NCBI GenBank assembly: GCA_029261295.1
Contig: JAJDBP010000013.1
Coordinates: 1-41,787 of the forward strand
Length of the DNA stretch: 41,787 nt
Direction of reading: 5' to 3'
Source: Nitrospirales bacterium
GTDB lineage: Bacteria; Nitrospirota; Nitrospiria; Nitrospirales; UBA8639
This document shows, piece after piece, positions 17,745 through 25,412 of this stretch (position 1 is the first letter of the stretch; every line of letters starts with the position of its first letter). The notes beneath the pieces were generated by a model. That model did no database searches. It worked only from the letters and a program-made list of their open reading frames with translations, and was not told the DNA's origin. A program made the position numbers and the translations under genes.

Positions 17745-18791
17745 ATGTTGTCAACAAAAGGCTATGCGGCTCAGCAAGCTGGGGCGGTCCTTGCCCCGTT
17801 TTCTTTTGAACGACGGGAAGTGGGCCCCAAAGACATTCTTGTGCAGATTCAGTATTGCGGGATTTGCCATTCCGATATTCACCAAGCACGAGATGAATGG
17901 GGTGGGTCCATTTTCCCCATGGTGCCAGGTCATGAGATTGTTGGTAGGGTTGCGCAAATTGGGGCAGAAGTTAAGAAATTTAAAATTGGCGATTCAGTGG
18001 GCGTTGGATGTTTTGTGGATTCCTGCCAAGTCTGTACCTCATGCACCAAAGGGCTTGAGCAGTATTGTGAAACCGGTATGGTGTTTACCTACAACGGAAC
18101 GGATAAAAGCGGGCAGGCCACGTATGGTGGGTATTCCAACCAAATTGTGGTTGATCATGACTATGCGTTAACGATTCCCAATGGGCTGGAGCTTGAAGGT
18201 GTGGCACCTTTGTTGTGTGCCGGAATCACTACGTATTCGCCGTTGAGACAATGGGGGGTCGGTAAAGGACATTCCCTGGCGGTTGTCGGGCTGGGAGGGC
18301 TAGGTCATATGGCGGTAAAAATTGGACTAGCCTTAGGGGCTGAAGTCACGGTTTTGAGTCGTACGGACTCGAAGCGGGACATTGCGAAACAACTGGGTGC
18401 AACTGATTATGCGGCAACTTCTCAAGAGGGTACTTTTGCCCGTTTAGCCCGGACGTTTGATTTTGTGATTGATACGATTTCCGCCCCTCATGATTTAGAT
18501 GGCCATCTTGAACTCTTGAAAACTGATGGAACCTATATTTTGGTTGGGGCTTCGCCTGAATCTCTTTCGGTCAACGGATTTTCCCTTATTCTTAGGCGTC
18601 GGCGATTAGTGGGCTCGTTGATTGGGGGTATTCGAGAAACCCAAGAAATGCTTGATTTTTGTGGAGAGCACCGTTTGACATCTGATGTAGAAGTGATTCC
18701 CATCTCTCAGGTCAACGAGGCCTATGAACGTGTCATCAAAGGTGATGTGCGATTTCGGTTTGTTATCGACATGGCCACGTTGGAGAATTGA
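17745..18791 (+). CDS. zinc-dependent NAD(P) alcohol dehydrogenase (YahK-like)
   Basis: 348-residue medium-chain dehydrogenase that interconverts alcohols and aldehydes. Catalytic zinc ligands are Cys41 in GICHSDIH and His63/Glu64 in PGHEIVG. The structural zinc site has four Cys at 94, 97, 100 and 108. GLGGLGHMAVK is the nucleotide-binding loop. The CHSDIHQARDEWGG region and overall length resemble the cinnamyl-alcohol/YahK group, often NADPH-dependent with broad aldehyde range. ATG 17745 is preceded by GGAGGAGGAG, a strong ribosome site. It is divergent from the aldo/keto reductase. Confidence 0.93.
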   Translation: MLSTKGYAAQQAGAVLAPFSFERREVGPKDILVQIQYCGICHSDIHQARDEWGGSIFPMVPGHEIVGRVAQIGAEVKKFKIGDSVGVGCFVDSCQVCTSCTKGLEQYCETGMVFTYNGTDKSGQATYGGYSNQIVVDHDYALTIPNGLELEGVAPLLCAGITTYSPLRQWGVGKGHSLAVVGLGGLGHMAVKIGLALGAEVTVLSRTDSKRDIAKQLGATDYAATSQEGTFARLARTFDFVIDTISAPHDLDGHLELLKTDGTYILVGASPESLSVNGFSLILRRRRLVGSLIGGIRETQEMLDFCGEHRLTSDVEVIPISQVNEAYERVIKGDVRFRFVIDMATLEN

Positions 18792-18829
18792 CCAAGGTTG
18801 AGGGCAAAGTCGTATAGCTCTGGGAGTCG

Positions 18830-19144
18830 TTAACTGGGCGGAATCAGAGGCCCTGCCCATTGGCCTTTGATTCGTTGAACGTCCACCAAATTATTTGGGG
18901 GGCCAAGATCAGCCATCAATTTTGTATCAATCCGGCCATGACCCACCAAAAGCAATTGCGGTTCCCCAACCCCCGGTGGTTTATACCAATACCATCCAGG
19001 ACAATTGGGAACGTCGTCATTCCATTGAGGGATAACGTGACGCAAATCTCGCTCTAATCGGTCTCGAACGACCTGGGCCTCATGCGTTCCTATTAGAGAG
19101 GCCAGACTTTGATATATTACCTCGACATGCGCATATAAGGTCAT
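18830..19144 (-). CDS. hypothetical protein, 104 residues
   Basis: I do not recognise a family. The protein is soluble, with a Trp/Pro-rich middle (NCPGWYWYKPPGVGE) and an Arg/Asp-rich N-terminal helix. No signal peptide or membrane segment is evident. ATG 19144 is preceded by AAAAGGAACTGCAGG on the minus strand, a usable ribosome site. It follows the cupin gene by 51 bases on the same strand, so they are probably co-transcribed. The coding call rests on the ribosome site, the tandem arrangement and plausible composition. Confidence 0.6.
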   Translation of the reverse strand: MTLYAHVEVIYQSLASLIGTHEAQVVRDRLERDLRHVIPQWNDDVPNCPGWYWYKPPGVGEPQLLLVGHGRIDTKLMADLGPPNNLVDVQRIKGQWAGPLIPPS

Positions 19145-19195
19145 AACCTGCAGTTCCTTTTTCTGTGTTGGTTGATGTGGATCATGTCTGACTTT

Positions 19196-19558
19196 TCACG
19201 TATCAGGATCACGATGCACCGTCTGCGGCGAAAATGCTGGAACGCAGATGGCGAGATATTCCGCTCCTTCTGGTGTACTGTATCGGACCCATTCCCCTGG
19301 GTGACTGATGACTGCCTGTCCTGTGTGGACTTCGAGAGTCCCTTGTTTGTGCTCCACTTGAATCCTGCCTTTTAGCACAACCTTGGTTTCTGCAAACTCA
19401 GGTTGTTGCCCATTCTCGCTCCAGCCAGGTGGGCAGATGATTCGCGCAACACTCACTGTGTCATCTTGTGTTGCCACCCGGCCAGCATATTCCTCAATAA
19501 TTTTGGGCTTCGTTCCAACTGGCGGAATGATACTGGGTTGTGTGATAAGAGTTGGCAT
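19196..19558 (-). CDS. cupin-domain protein
   Basis: 120-residue small beta-barrel protein with the features of a single cupin domain. PPGWSENGQQPEFAETKVVLKG covers the first cupin motif area, although the usual His pair is replaced by Glu/Gln, and the second motif area reads HTGQAVISHPGEWVRYS. Metal binding is therefore uncertain. ATG 19558 follows AAAGGAAA; 14 extra codons upstream are open but unneeded. It is likely first in a two-gene unit with the hypothetical gene at 18830-19144. Function unknown. Confidence 0.8.
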   Translation of the reverse strand: MPTLITQPSIIPPVGTKPKIIEEYAGRVATQDDTVSVARIICPPGWSENGQQPEFAETKVVLKGRIQVEHKQGTLEVHTGQAVISHPGEWVRYSTPEGAEYLAICVPAFSPQTVHRDPDT

Positions 19559-19745
19559 CGTACAATTTCCTTTCTCGTGTCTAGAGGTAACTGATTTCAT
19601 TTGAATTTTTCAATTGTCTATTTTCTCAATGAATGGCACAAAGGATTTTAGTAATAATGCGAAACATTTTTCTGTCCCACACCTGTATTGCTAAACCGGC
19701 AATTAGGCTATGTTCTCTCCAAGGCTCAATTGAAAAAGGCATCTT

Positions 19746-21416
19746 ATGCTGATTCACGGATTACATTTTAACAATATTAAGGGTGACATTTTTGGTGGCG
19801 TGGTGGCCGCGGTGATTGCGGTGCCTCTTGCCCTGGCATTTGGGGTGGCTTCCGGGGCTGGCGCAGAAGCTGGGCTCTATGGCGCCATTTTTGTGGGGTT
19901 TTTTGCTGCAATATTTGGTGGAACTCCGGCGCAGGCATCCGGTCCGACTGGCCCAATGACGGTGGTGTTTGCCGGGCTGTTGATAGAAATGGGGAGTCAC
20001 CCAGAGTTGATTTTTACCACCGTGATTTTAGGCGGTGTGGGTTTGGTGGTGTTAGGGGTTTTAGGGATTGGACGCTATATCAGTTTGATGCCCTATCCGG
20101 TGATCTCAGGTTTTATGAGTGGTATTGGAGCGATCATTATCATCTTGCAAATTGGCCCCTTATTTGGGCACGCCGCCAAGCCCGGTGGAGTTATTCCTAA
20201 TGTGGTCGGTATTGGGGAATTTGTGACCGAACCCCTCATGCATGCTGTCATTCTAGCGGGAATTGCCTTAATCATTACCTATTTTACTCCAAAATCTATT
20301 GGTCGAATTGTGCCTCCTCCCTTACTCGCCTTACTTGTATGTACACCGGCAGCCATGTGGTTTTTTCCTAATGCACCAGTCATTGGACCTGTACCATCAA
20401 ATTTCCCCCCTTTTCTTTTTCCAACCATAGAGATCGGGTTTTTGCCTCTGATGATTAAAGGGGCCTGTGTGCTTGCTCTGCTTGGAGCCATTGACAGTTT
20501 GCTGACGTCCTTGGTGTGCGACAACATGACTCGCACTCAACATAAATCCAATCGCGAACTAATTGGGCAGGGTATTGGCAATATGGTGGCTGGGTGTTTT
20601 GGTGGGTTGCCAGGTGCCGGAGCAACTCTGCGATCAGTCGCGAATATTCGATCGGGGGGACGCACCCCCATTTCAGGTGCCTTAATGGGCCTGGTGTTAT
20701 TAGCGACATTACTATGGTTGGGCCCGTTGGCCGAACAAATCCCGCTTGCGGTTCTTGCGGGTATTTTATTGAAGGTCGGCGCGGATATCATCGATTGGCG
20801 ATTTTTGCGGCATATTTGGGAAGCCCCGAGGGCTGATGTCGGAATCATGCTGGTGGTGTTTGTCATTACGGTTGCGGTGGATTTAATTACGGCAGTGGGA
20901 GTAGGGGTAGTGTTAGCGAGTTTGCTCTTTGTGAAGGAAATGGCGGATTTGCAATTAGCGAATATGAAGGTCATTACCGAGGTGCATGAAGAATCGCCGT
21001 TGACTCCAGACGAAGCTGCCGTCATGGAGCGTAATATTGGAAAGATTGTGTTGATCCATGTGGACGGCCCGATGAGTTTTGGTTCGGCCAAAAATATGGT
21101 ACGCCGCCTTGAAACCGTTCCAGCGCTTCGCTCGTTCACCAGTTGTATCCTAGATTTATCGGATGTGCCTGTGATCGATGGAACGGCGGCTTTAGCTATT
21201 GATGATATGCTGCGGATTATTCGTGCCCATAAACAACATTTGTTTTTTGTGGGCATGCAACCGCATGTGACCGAGGCTCTTGACGGGTTTGGAGTCTTAG
21301 GGCATATCCGGCCCGGTCATCGGTATGCCGAACGACTAGATGCCTTGAAGCATGCTGCCGAAGCAGCCGGATCAACTCACCCAGAAGATATTTCGTCGAG
21401 CGAAGAGGGAGCGTAA
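19746..21416 (+). CDS. SulP family anion permease with STAS domain
   Basis: 556-residue inner-membrane transporter of the SLC26/SulP family. The N-terminal two thirds hold about a dozen hydrophobic helices, beginning GDIFGGVVAAVIAVPLALAFG with the family's conserved Pro-Leu-Ala-Leu-Ala-Phe. ASGPTGPMTVV and GAIDSLLTSLVCD with the downstream Arg/His-Asn segment are core transport motifs. The C-terminus is a cytoplasmic STAS domain (from about 440, HVDGPMSFGSA to LDLSDVPVIDGTAALAI). Substrates in the family include sulfate, bicarbonate and other anions, and this one is not determinable. It looks monocistronic, or weakly linked to the SemiSWEET gene 67 bases downstream. Confidence 0.93.
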   Translation: MLIHGLHFNNIKGDIFGGVVAAVIAVPLALAFGVASGAGAEAGLYGAIFVGFFAAIFGGTPAQASGPTGPMTVVFAGLLIEMGSHPELIFTTVILGGVGLVVLGVLGIGRYISLMPYPVISGFMSGIGAIIIILQIGPLFGHAAKPGGVIPNVVGIGEFVTEPLMHAVILAGIALIITYFTPKSIGRIVPPPLLALLVCTPAAMWFFPNAPVIGPVPSNFPPFLFPTIEIGFLPLMIKGACVLALLGAIDSLLTSLVCDNMTRTQHKSNRELIGQGIGNMVAGCFGGLPGAGATLRSVANIRSGGRTPISGALMGLVLLATLLWLGPLAEQIPLAVLAGILLKVGADIIDWRFLRHIWEAPRADVGIMLVVFVITVAVDLITAVGVGVVLASLLFVKEMADLQLANMKVITEVHEESPLTPDEAAVMERNIGKIVLIHVDGPMSFGSAKNMVRRLETVPALRSFTSCILDLSDVPVIDGTAALAIDDMLRIIRAHKQHLFFVGMQPHVTEALDGFGVLGHIRPGHRYAERLDALKHAAEAAGSTHPEDISSSEEGA

Positions 21417-21483
21417 CGGATAAGTCGTTCCCCCCACCTATTAAGTAATAGTCAGCAATTATCAGGGATGAGGAAAAGCTTTT

Positions 21484-21738
21484 ATGGATTTGGTCACGAT
21501 AATGGGATTTGTAGCGGGGATTTGTACAACGTCCGCATTTCTCCCTCAGGTTCTCAAAATTCAGAAAACAAAGCAGACCAAGGATATTTCTTTGATCATG
21601 TATTCCGTGTTAACCACCGGCATCGTGTTGTGGTGTACCTATGCCCTGATTAATCGGGATTGGCCATTGGCCATTGCCAATGCCGTGACTTTAGTTCTGG
21701 CTGGTTGGATTCTTTTCTTGAAAATCAGATATGGGTAA
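21484..21738 (+). CDS. SemiSWEET sugar-type transporter
   Basis: 84 residues with three transmembrane helices, the size and layout of a bacterial SemiSWEET, which works as a homodimer moving small sugars across the inner membrane. The first helix carries the PQ-loop signature FLPQVLKIQKTKQTKDIS, and the third reads PLAIANAVTLVLAGWILFL with the Asn conserved in the family. ATG 21484 fits the usual start, after GATGAGGAAAAG. It follows the SulP gene on the same strand by 67 bases. Substrate not inferable. Confidence 0.93.
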   Translation: MDLVTIMGFVAGICTTSAFLPQVLKIQKTKQTKDISLIMYSVLTTGIVLWCTYALINRDWPLAIANAVTLVLAGWILFLKIRYG

Positions 21739-22193
21739 TCTGTAGAATTTCTGGAACCTTGGTTTTTGTTATGGCTTCTTTCCGGGAGCCGAAGGCTCCA
21801 AAAATGCTTGTATTTCAACGGGTCAGATTGAGATGATGAAGCTTTCCATACTTTCTGCCATTTTTGTCTTTCCCTCACTTCTACAGGTTTTAAGCCAGGT
21901 TGATCGTCCAGAAATCTAGGTTCGGCTAGATCTGGATTTCCAGAGTGAGTTCCTTTGGGTGCCCATTCCACGGGAGAGCATACTCATAATGGGTGTTCTT
22001 GGTTAGGCTAGTTTTTTCAAAAAGCTGTTTTTTTATTCCCAATACAGTATTCTGCTCTAGTCTTATCCCCCTCTCTTTTTTTGTCATAGGCCACAGATTT
22101 TCATTCATCCCCTATAAAAAAATCATGTGAATGTCATGGCTTTCATTTTCTTATTAATTCCAATAACTATTTCTACATTGATGGGAGGTTCCC
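21739..22193. other. gene-free stretch with a short hairpin
   Basis: About 455 bases. GGAGCC at 21785-21790 and GGCTCC at 21794-21799 form a perfect 6-bp stem with a GAA loop 46 bases after the SemiSWEET stop. It is followed by AAAAA, not T, so termination is doubtful. Minus-strand open frames here have no recognisable content. Confidence 0.4.
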
Positions 22194-23129
22194 ATGGAGC
22201 GTAACTCAATTTATGGAGACACATATCTCCCCAAAAAAGGAGAATGCCGATGTTCGCTGAAGTTTTTAGCTATAACTCTATTGACCTGCAATCTAGCTAT
22301 TATTTCCGCTTCCGATGTGTTGGCTCTCTCCATTACTCGGGCCTTTATGGGCGGAAACCCTCAGGCTACGGCTATTGGAGGGGGTAATTTAATTGATATT
22401 TTTAATGTGGCAGCAGATATGTGGGAACAAGCGGTTTTAGATTCCCATAATTTGACGCTTCATTATGGATGGTCTCCCTCTGGAACCACCCACCAGCTGG
22501 TTCATCAAGATGGGGTGCCTACCCGTGAAACGGAGGGTATTATTCTTTTTAGTAATAAGCAGGATTCGGGGACGTTTCAATATTATTTAGATCCCACACC
22601 GCATTTGAACGAAGAGTACCAAACGTATACGGAGCTGTTTCAAGACCTTGGAGGGGGAAGGATTAATACGGGTCGAATATTCGGTAATGCTATAGGGACT
22701 GCGGCCACTCCAGGGTATACCGATTTATTAACAACGGCTTTGCATGAGATTGGCCATGCTTTAGGCATCAGTGGGGCTCATTCGAGTTTTATCGCCGAAA
22801 AAGATGATGGCGATATCGATATTCATGATCCTCGTCCCTTTGTTGGCACGACAATTCCTTTGGCCTCAAACTTTTCTGGCATAACGAGTCATATTGATAT
22901 TGCCTTTGGGCCGGTTATGGCAAGTAGTGCACATAATACCCGGCAATTATTATCTGAAGTAGATATTGTTCTTAATGCGGAGTTGAGCGAGTTTCGTCAT
23001 CTCAATCTTAATCCCATTTATACTACACCGGAGCCGAATGCCCTAATTTTATTTGGAACTGGCTTATTGGGAATTGGTATTACATTCTGGAAACACAAAC
23101 AGAAGGAGATGGAAAACGGTAAGAGCTAA
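22194..23129 (+). CDS. PEP-CTERM metalloprotease (metzincin-like)
   Basis: 311-residue exported protein. The N-terminus has a hydrophobic signal (about 23-44). The zinc site reads HEIGHALGISGAH (184-196): HExxH plus Gly191 as in metzincins, but the expected third His position (194) is Gly, with His196 two residues later. VMAS at 241-244 suits a Met-turn. The C-terminus has PEP (279-281), a hydrophobic segment (284-299) and a basic tail, the PEP-CTERM signal recognised by an exosortase for surface or exopolysaccharide-linked sorting. The gene therefore implies an exosortase system elsewhere. ATG 22194 follows GGGAGG. The body looks AT-richer than neighbours. Confidence 0.87.
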   Translation: MERNSIYGDTYLPKKGECRCSLKFLAITLLTCNLAIISASDVLALSITRAFMGGNPQATAIGGGNLIDIFNVAADMWEQAVLDSHNLTLHYGWSPSGTTHQLVHQDGVPTRETEGIILFSNKQDSGTFQYYLDPTPHLNEEYQTYTELFQDLGGGRINTGRIFGNAIGTAATPGYTDLLTTALHEIGHALGISGAHSSFIAEKDDGDIDIHDPRPFVGTTIPLASNFSGITSHIDIAFGPVMASSAHNTRQLLSEVDIVLNAELSEFRHLNLNPIYTTPEPNALILFGTGLLGIGITFWKHKQKEMENGKS

Positions 23130-23265
23130 TGCTAGTTGGGAGATTTTTTCACTATGAGAAGTTGGAGTGGCTAGCTTTTTCCATTTTGGATGCCATTCCT
23201 GTAGATGGATATGCCCTTCCTCATGCAAAGGGAACTCTTTGAAGTTAAGCCTATTGGTAATTTTC

Positions 23266-24018
23266 CTAATATCCTTCCCGTTTAAGACAGAAATTAGAAA
23301 GAGTCAATCCATCTCTCTCGCAAGTTCTTGCTAATAAATGGTGATGGGCTAATGAATCGGTCGCCGCCTCGACTTGAAGTTCTTGGCAGAGTTGGATGGT
23401 GTATATTAACGATGCGGCCGTTTTAATCAACGCCCACCCATACTCAAATGTCGTTGCCCCTTCTCCTTGAAGCCGTTGCCGACTTAAGGTTTGCATGGCT
23501 TTCACGTCAAATAGTCTCATCGCCCAGGTCATATCATTAAATTGAAGCCATTCAGGGGTAGGGGGGGCTTCAGTTGCAGTGGGTGTTCCCTTCTCTGGAT
23601 GGGGAAAGAGTCCTCGTTGGAAGCGAAGATCATGCAGCAACGAGTGCTGAAAGAGGTTGCGCCATATTGGGTCAGCTAGGTCAGAATTGACTGAAGTCAC
23701 GATTTCTTGAGGCATTGCGCCACTGAGGTTATGCCCTTGAATGATTCGGCCGTTTCCTAGGAATTCAGGATGATAGTCGCCCATGCGATCAGGGTATGCC
23801 GTGGTACCCATCATGGGAGTAAGTTGGAGGGCCATAAAATCACGGAAGTGCACGATTGGGAATTCCTCGAGTAAGCGGAGAAGGGTCTGGTCATGGCAAA
23901 GGTGGAAGGGGTAGTAGAGGGCATTTCTTTGGGGTAAAGGGTTCTTGTGTTTCACTCTAAAATCTTTCGTGTAGCCGGAAAAAAGAAGATGATGGCGTAG
24001 GATGGACGGTTTAGCCAA
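23266..24018 (-). CDS. conserved-looking hypothetical protein, 250 residues
   Basis: I do not recognise the family. The protein is rich in His and aromatic residues (for example HHLLFSGY, YYPFHLCHDQTLL, HSLLHDLRFQRG, AHHHLLA), with no signal peptide or clear membrane helix. A C-terminal half of helical character follows a Pro/Thr-rich linker near 145-155. The first possible start is TTG 24018; no strong ribosome site is seen, so the start may lie further in. Uninterrupted coding over 750 bases with natural composition argues it is real. It is convergent with the metalloprotease gene. Confidence 0.65.
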   Translation of the reverse strand: MAKPSILRHHLLFSGYTKDFRVKHKNPLPQRNALYYPFHLCHDQTLLRLLEEFPIVHFRDFMALQLTPMMGTTAYPDRMGDYHPEFLGNGRIIQGHNLSGAMPQEIVTSVNSDLADPIWRNLFQHSLLHDLRFQRGLFPHPEKGTPTATEAPPTPEWLQFNDMTWAMRLFDVKAMQTLSRQRLQGEGATTFEYGWALIKTAASLIYTIQLCQELQVEAATDSLAHHHLLARTCERDGLTLSNFCLKREGY

Positions 24019-24293
24019 TAACTATCAACAGGGAAAAGGTCATGTAATACTTCAGTAACTGTTAGGTGGATTCTTATCATTTTTCATTGCTTGAGTGGCA
24101 CTGGAAAGTAAAGAGTGTGAATGCTATATTTCCATTACTATAAAGGGTTTTATTGAATATTATAATATGAAATGTGAAGTTAAAGTTGAAGCATAGCTTT
24201 ATTTATTTCCCATCTTATTCGAGGAAAATTTCATGGAATTGTAAGTAATTCTTGAGAGGAATCATCGAAGATTTAAAGAAGCCAATTTAGTTT
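24019..24293. other. AT-rich intergenic stretch
   Basis: About 275 bases, clearly AT-rich (runs such as ATTGAATATTATAATATG near 24152-24170). I see no gene. It lies upstream of the 23266-24018 gene and could hold its promoter. Confidence 0.35.
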
Positions 24294-24521
24294 TTACTCT
24301 AAGATTAGATGAGTGAGGTAGGGAGCGAGTAGATATCCGACGATGGATAGGATCATTCCCAGTGCGGCTCCAAGCAACCCGCTGATATACACCCCTAAAA
24401 TGGGAAATAAAAATACGACCAGAATCATGATTTTGGCGATGTCTTTGTGCTCTTCATAAAATTTTTGACGTTGAGTACTCTTAAGTGAGTCGATCAATGA
24501 TAATTGGGAAGGGAAGGGCAT
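24294..24521 (-). CDS. small membrane protein, 75 residues
   Basis: I do not recognise a family. Residues about 1-28 are polar (STQRQKFYEEHKDIAK), followed by two hydrophobic helices (about 30-48 and 51-71) separated by a short turn, so it is a probable two-pass inner-membrane protein. ATG 24521 begins the only sensible frame, but the upstream bases are pyrimidine-rich with no ribosome site. It lies 93 bases downstream of the Cys-rich small gene on the same strand. Confidence 0.5.
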   Translation of the reverse strand: MPFPSQLSLIDSLKSTQRQKFYEEHKDIAKIMILVVFLFPILGVYISGLLGAALGMILSIVGYLLAPYLTHLILE

Positions 24522-24614
24522 GGAGATTAGAAAGGCACAAGGAGTAGGTGAAGACTCTATAGTAAAGAGCGATTTTTATCAGTCAGGCACCCTTGAATAG
24601 GGGCTATCTGGCTC

Positions 24615-24782
24615 CTACATTTCTTCTCCCCCCTCAAGGCATTCGGTACATTCATCCATTTTAGGGTCACCGTGTTTACTGCAATAATGTTGGGCGCATT
24701 GCCCGCAGGTCATAAAACTCATCCTGACCCATCCATCATTTCCGCATACATAACAATTTTTTTCTCGTTTGGCTTTTGGCAT
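24615..24782 (-). CDS. Cys-rich zinc-finger-like microprotein, 55 residues
   Basis: A short gene of 56 codons including the TAG stop. The protein starts MPKAKREKNCYVCG and contains seven Cys and two His in pairs: C10/C13, C26/C29, H32/C34, H37 and C45/C48. This is the layout of a compact double zinc-binding finger. ATG 24780-24782 is preceded on the minus strand by AAAGGAAA with good spacing. Its length and Cys spacing make chance unlikely. It is divergent from the zinc-ribbon/helicase pair about 400 bases to the right. Function unknown; a DNA, RNA or protein contact is plausible. Confidence 0.78.
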   Translation of the reverse strand: MPKAKREKNCYVCGNDGWVRMSFMTCGQCAQHYCSKHGDPKMDECTECLEGGEEM

Positions 24783-24983
24783 CCGTTGTTTCCTTTAAGG
24801 TGATCGTGTCAGCAAATTTCCACAGTCTTGTGGGAGGAGTTCCTGCTTTTAGCGATAAGAAAAGGCTGATGTTCCCCAAGGTTTTAGATGGGGGTTTATA
24901 TTGGGAAACATTACGAAATAGGTGTTGTCGTGGAAGCAGGGAGCGGAGCCTACTATATGAGTCCAGCTTCTGGCAAACCGGAA

Positions 24984-25014
24984 AGGCAGATTTGTGGATA
25001 AACCAAATCTGCCT
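24984..25014. other. perfect 11-bp hairpin
   Basis: AGGCAGATTTG at 24984-24994 and CAAATCTGCCT at 25004-25014 are exact reverse complements around a 9-base loop. No T tract follows on the plus strand. It sits in the roughly 400-base gap between the divergent Cys-rich microprotein gene and the zinc-ribbon gene, otherwise empty, so it may be a regulatory palindrome or a structured leader. Confidence 0.55.
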
Positions 25015-25186
25015 GAAAAGGTATTGCATGGAGTCAAATTTTCTTCCCAGGATAAGCGTTTGGAATTTGATTGCCAAGTTGACCTCATTTTGGGTATCTC
25101 TATACTTTACCTGGGGGTTATGTTGTGTCTGAATGTTCAGCCCGGCGAGTGAACACCTTTTGATTCCACAAAGAAAGGAACCCGGT

Positions 25187-25411
25187 ATGGCTTGTGCTCG
25201 ATGTGGCGGACTGATTGTGAAGGAGTCTGTGTATGACAGGGAGGGGAGCAGCCAGGTTATTCAAATGGATCGCTGTCTCCAATGCGGGCATATTGAAGAT
25301 CCCGTGAGTGCACGTAATCGTGCGCAGATAAGCCAATCTCCGAATCAGAAAGGGAAGGTTCGACGCGATCCCGAACATCCATACCCTCCGATTCAATTAG
25401 CTAAAGGGTAG
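25187..25411 (+). CDS. small zinc-ribbon protein
   Basis: 74 residues. Two CxxC knuckles, C3/C6 (CARCGG) and C30/C33 (CLQCGH), form a one-zinc ribbon in the first half; the second half is a Gln/Lys/Pro-rich tail without structure. ATG 25187 follows AAGAAAGGAACCC. The frame is open further left, but the added residues have no ribbon character. It ends one base before the ATG of the helicase gene, so the two are translationally coupled and likely work together. It may be a nucleic-acid-binding or protein-contact subunit; no family is recognised beyond the ribbon. Confidence 0.8.
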   Translation: MACARCGGLIVKESVYDREGSSQVIQMDRCLQCGHIEDPVSARNRAQISQSPNQKGKVRRDPEHPYPPIQLAKG

Positions 25412-25412
25412 G

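Noticed and set aside
20537-21256. 239-codon minus-strand open frame inside the SulP gene
   Set aside because: Antisense shadow of a well-defined transporter; no recognisable content.
24776-25132. 118-codon plus-strand frame across the hairpin region
   Set aside because: Composition is not protein-like, and it overlaps the start of the divergent Cys-rich gene.
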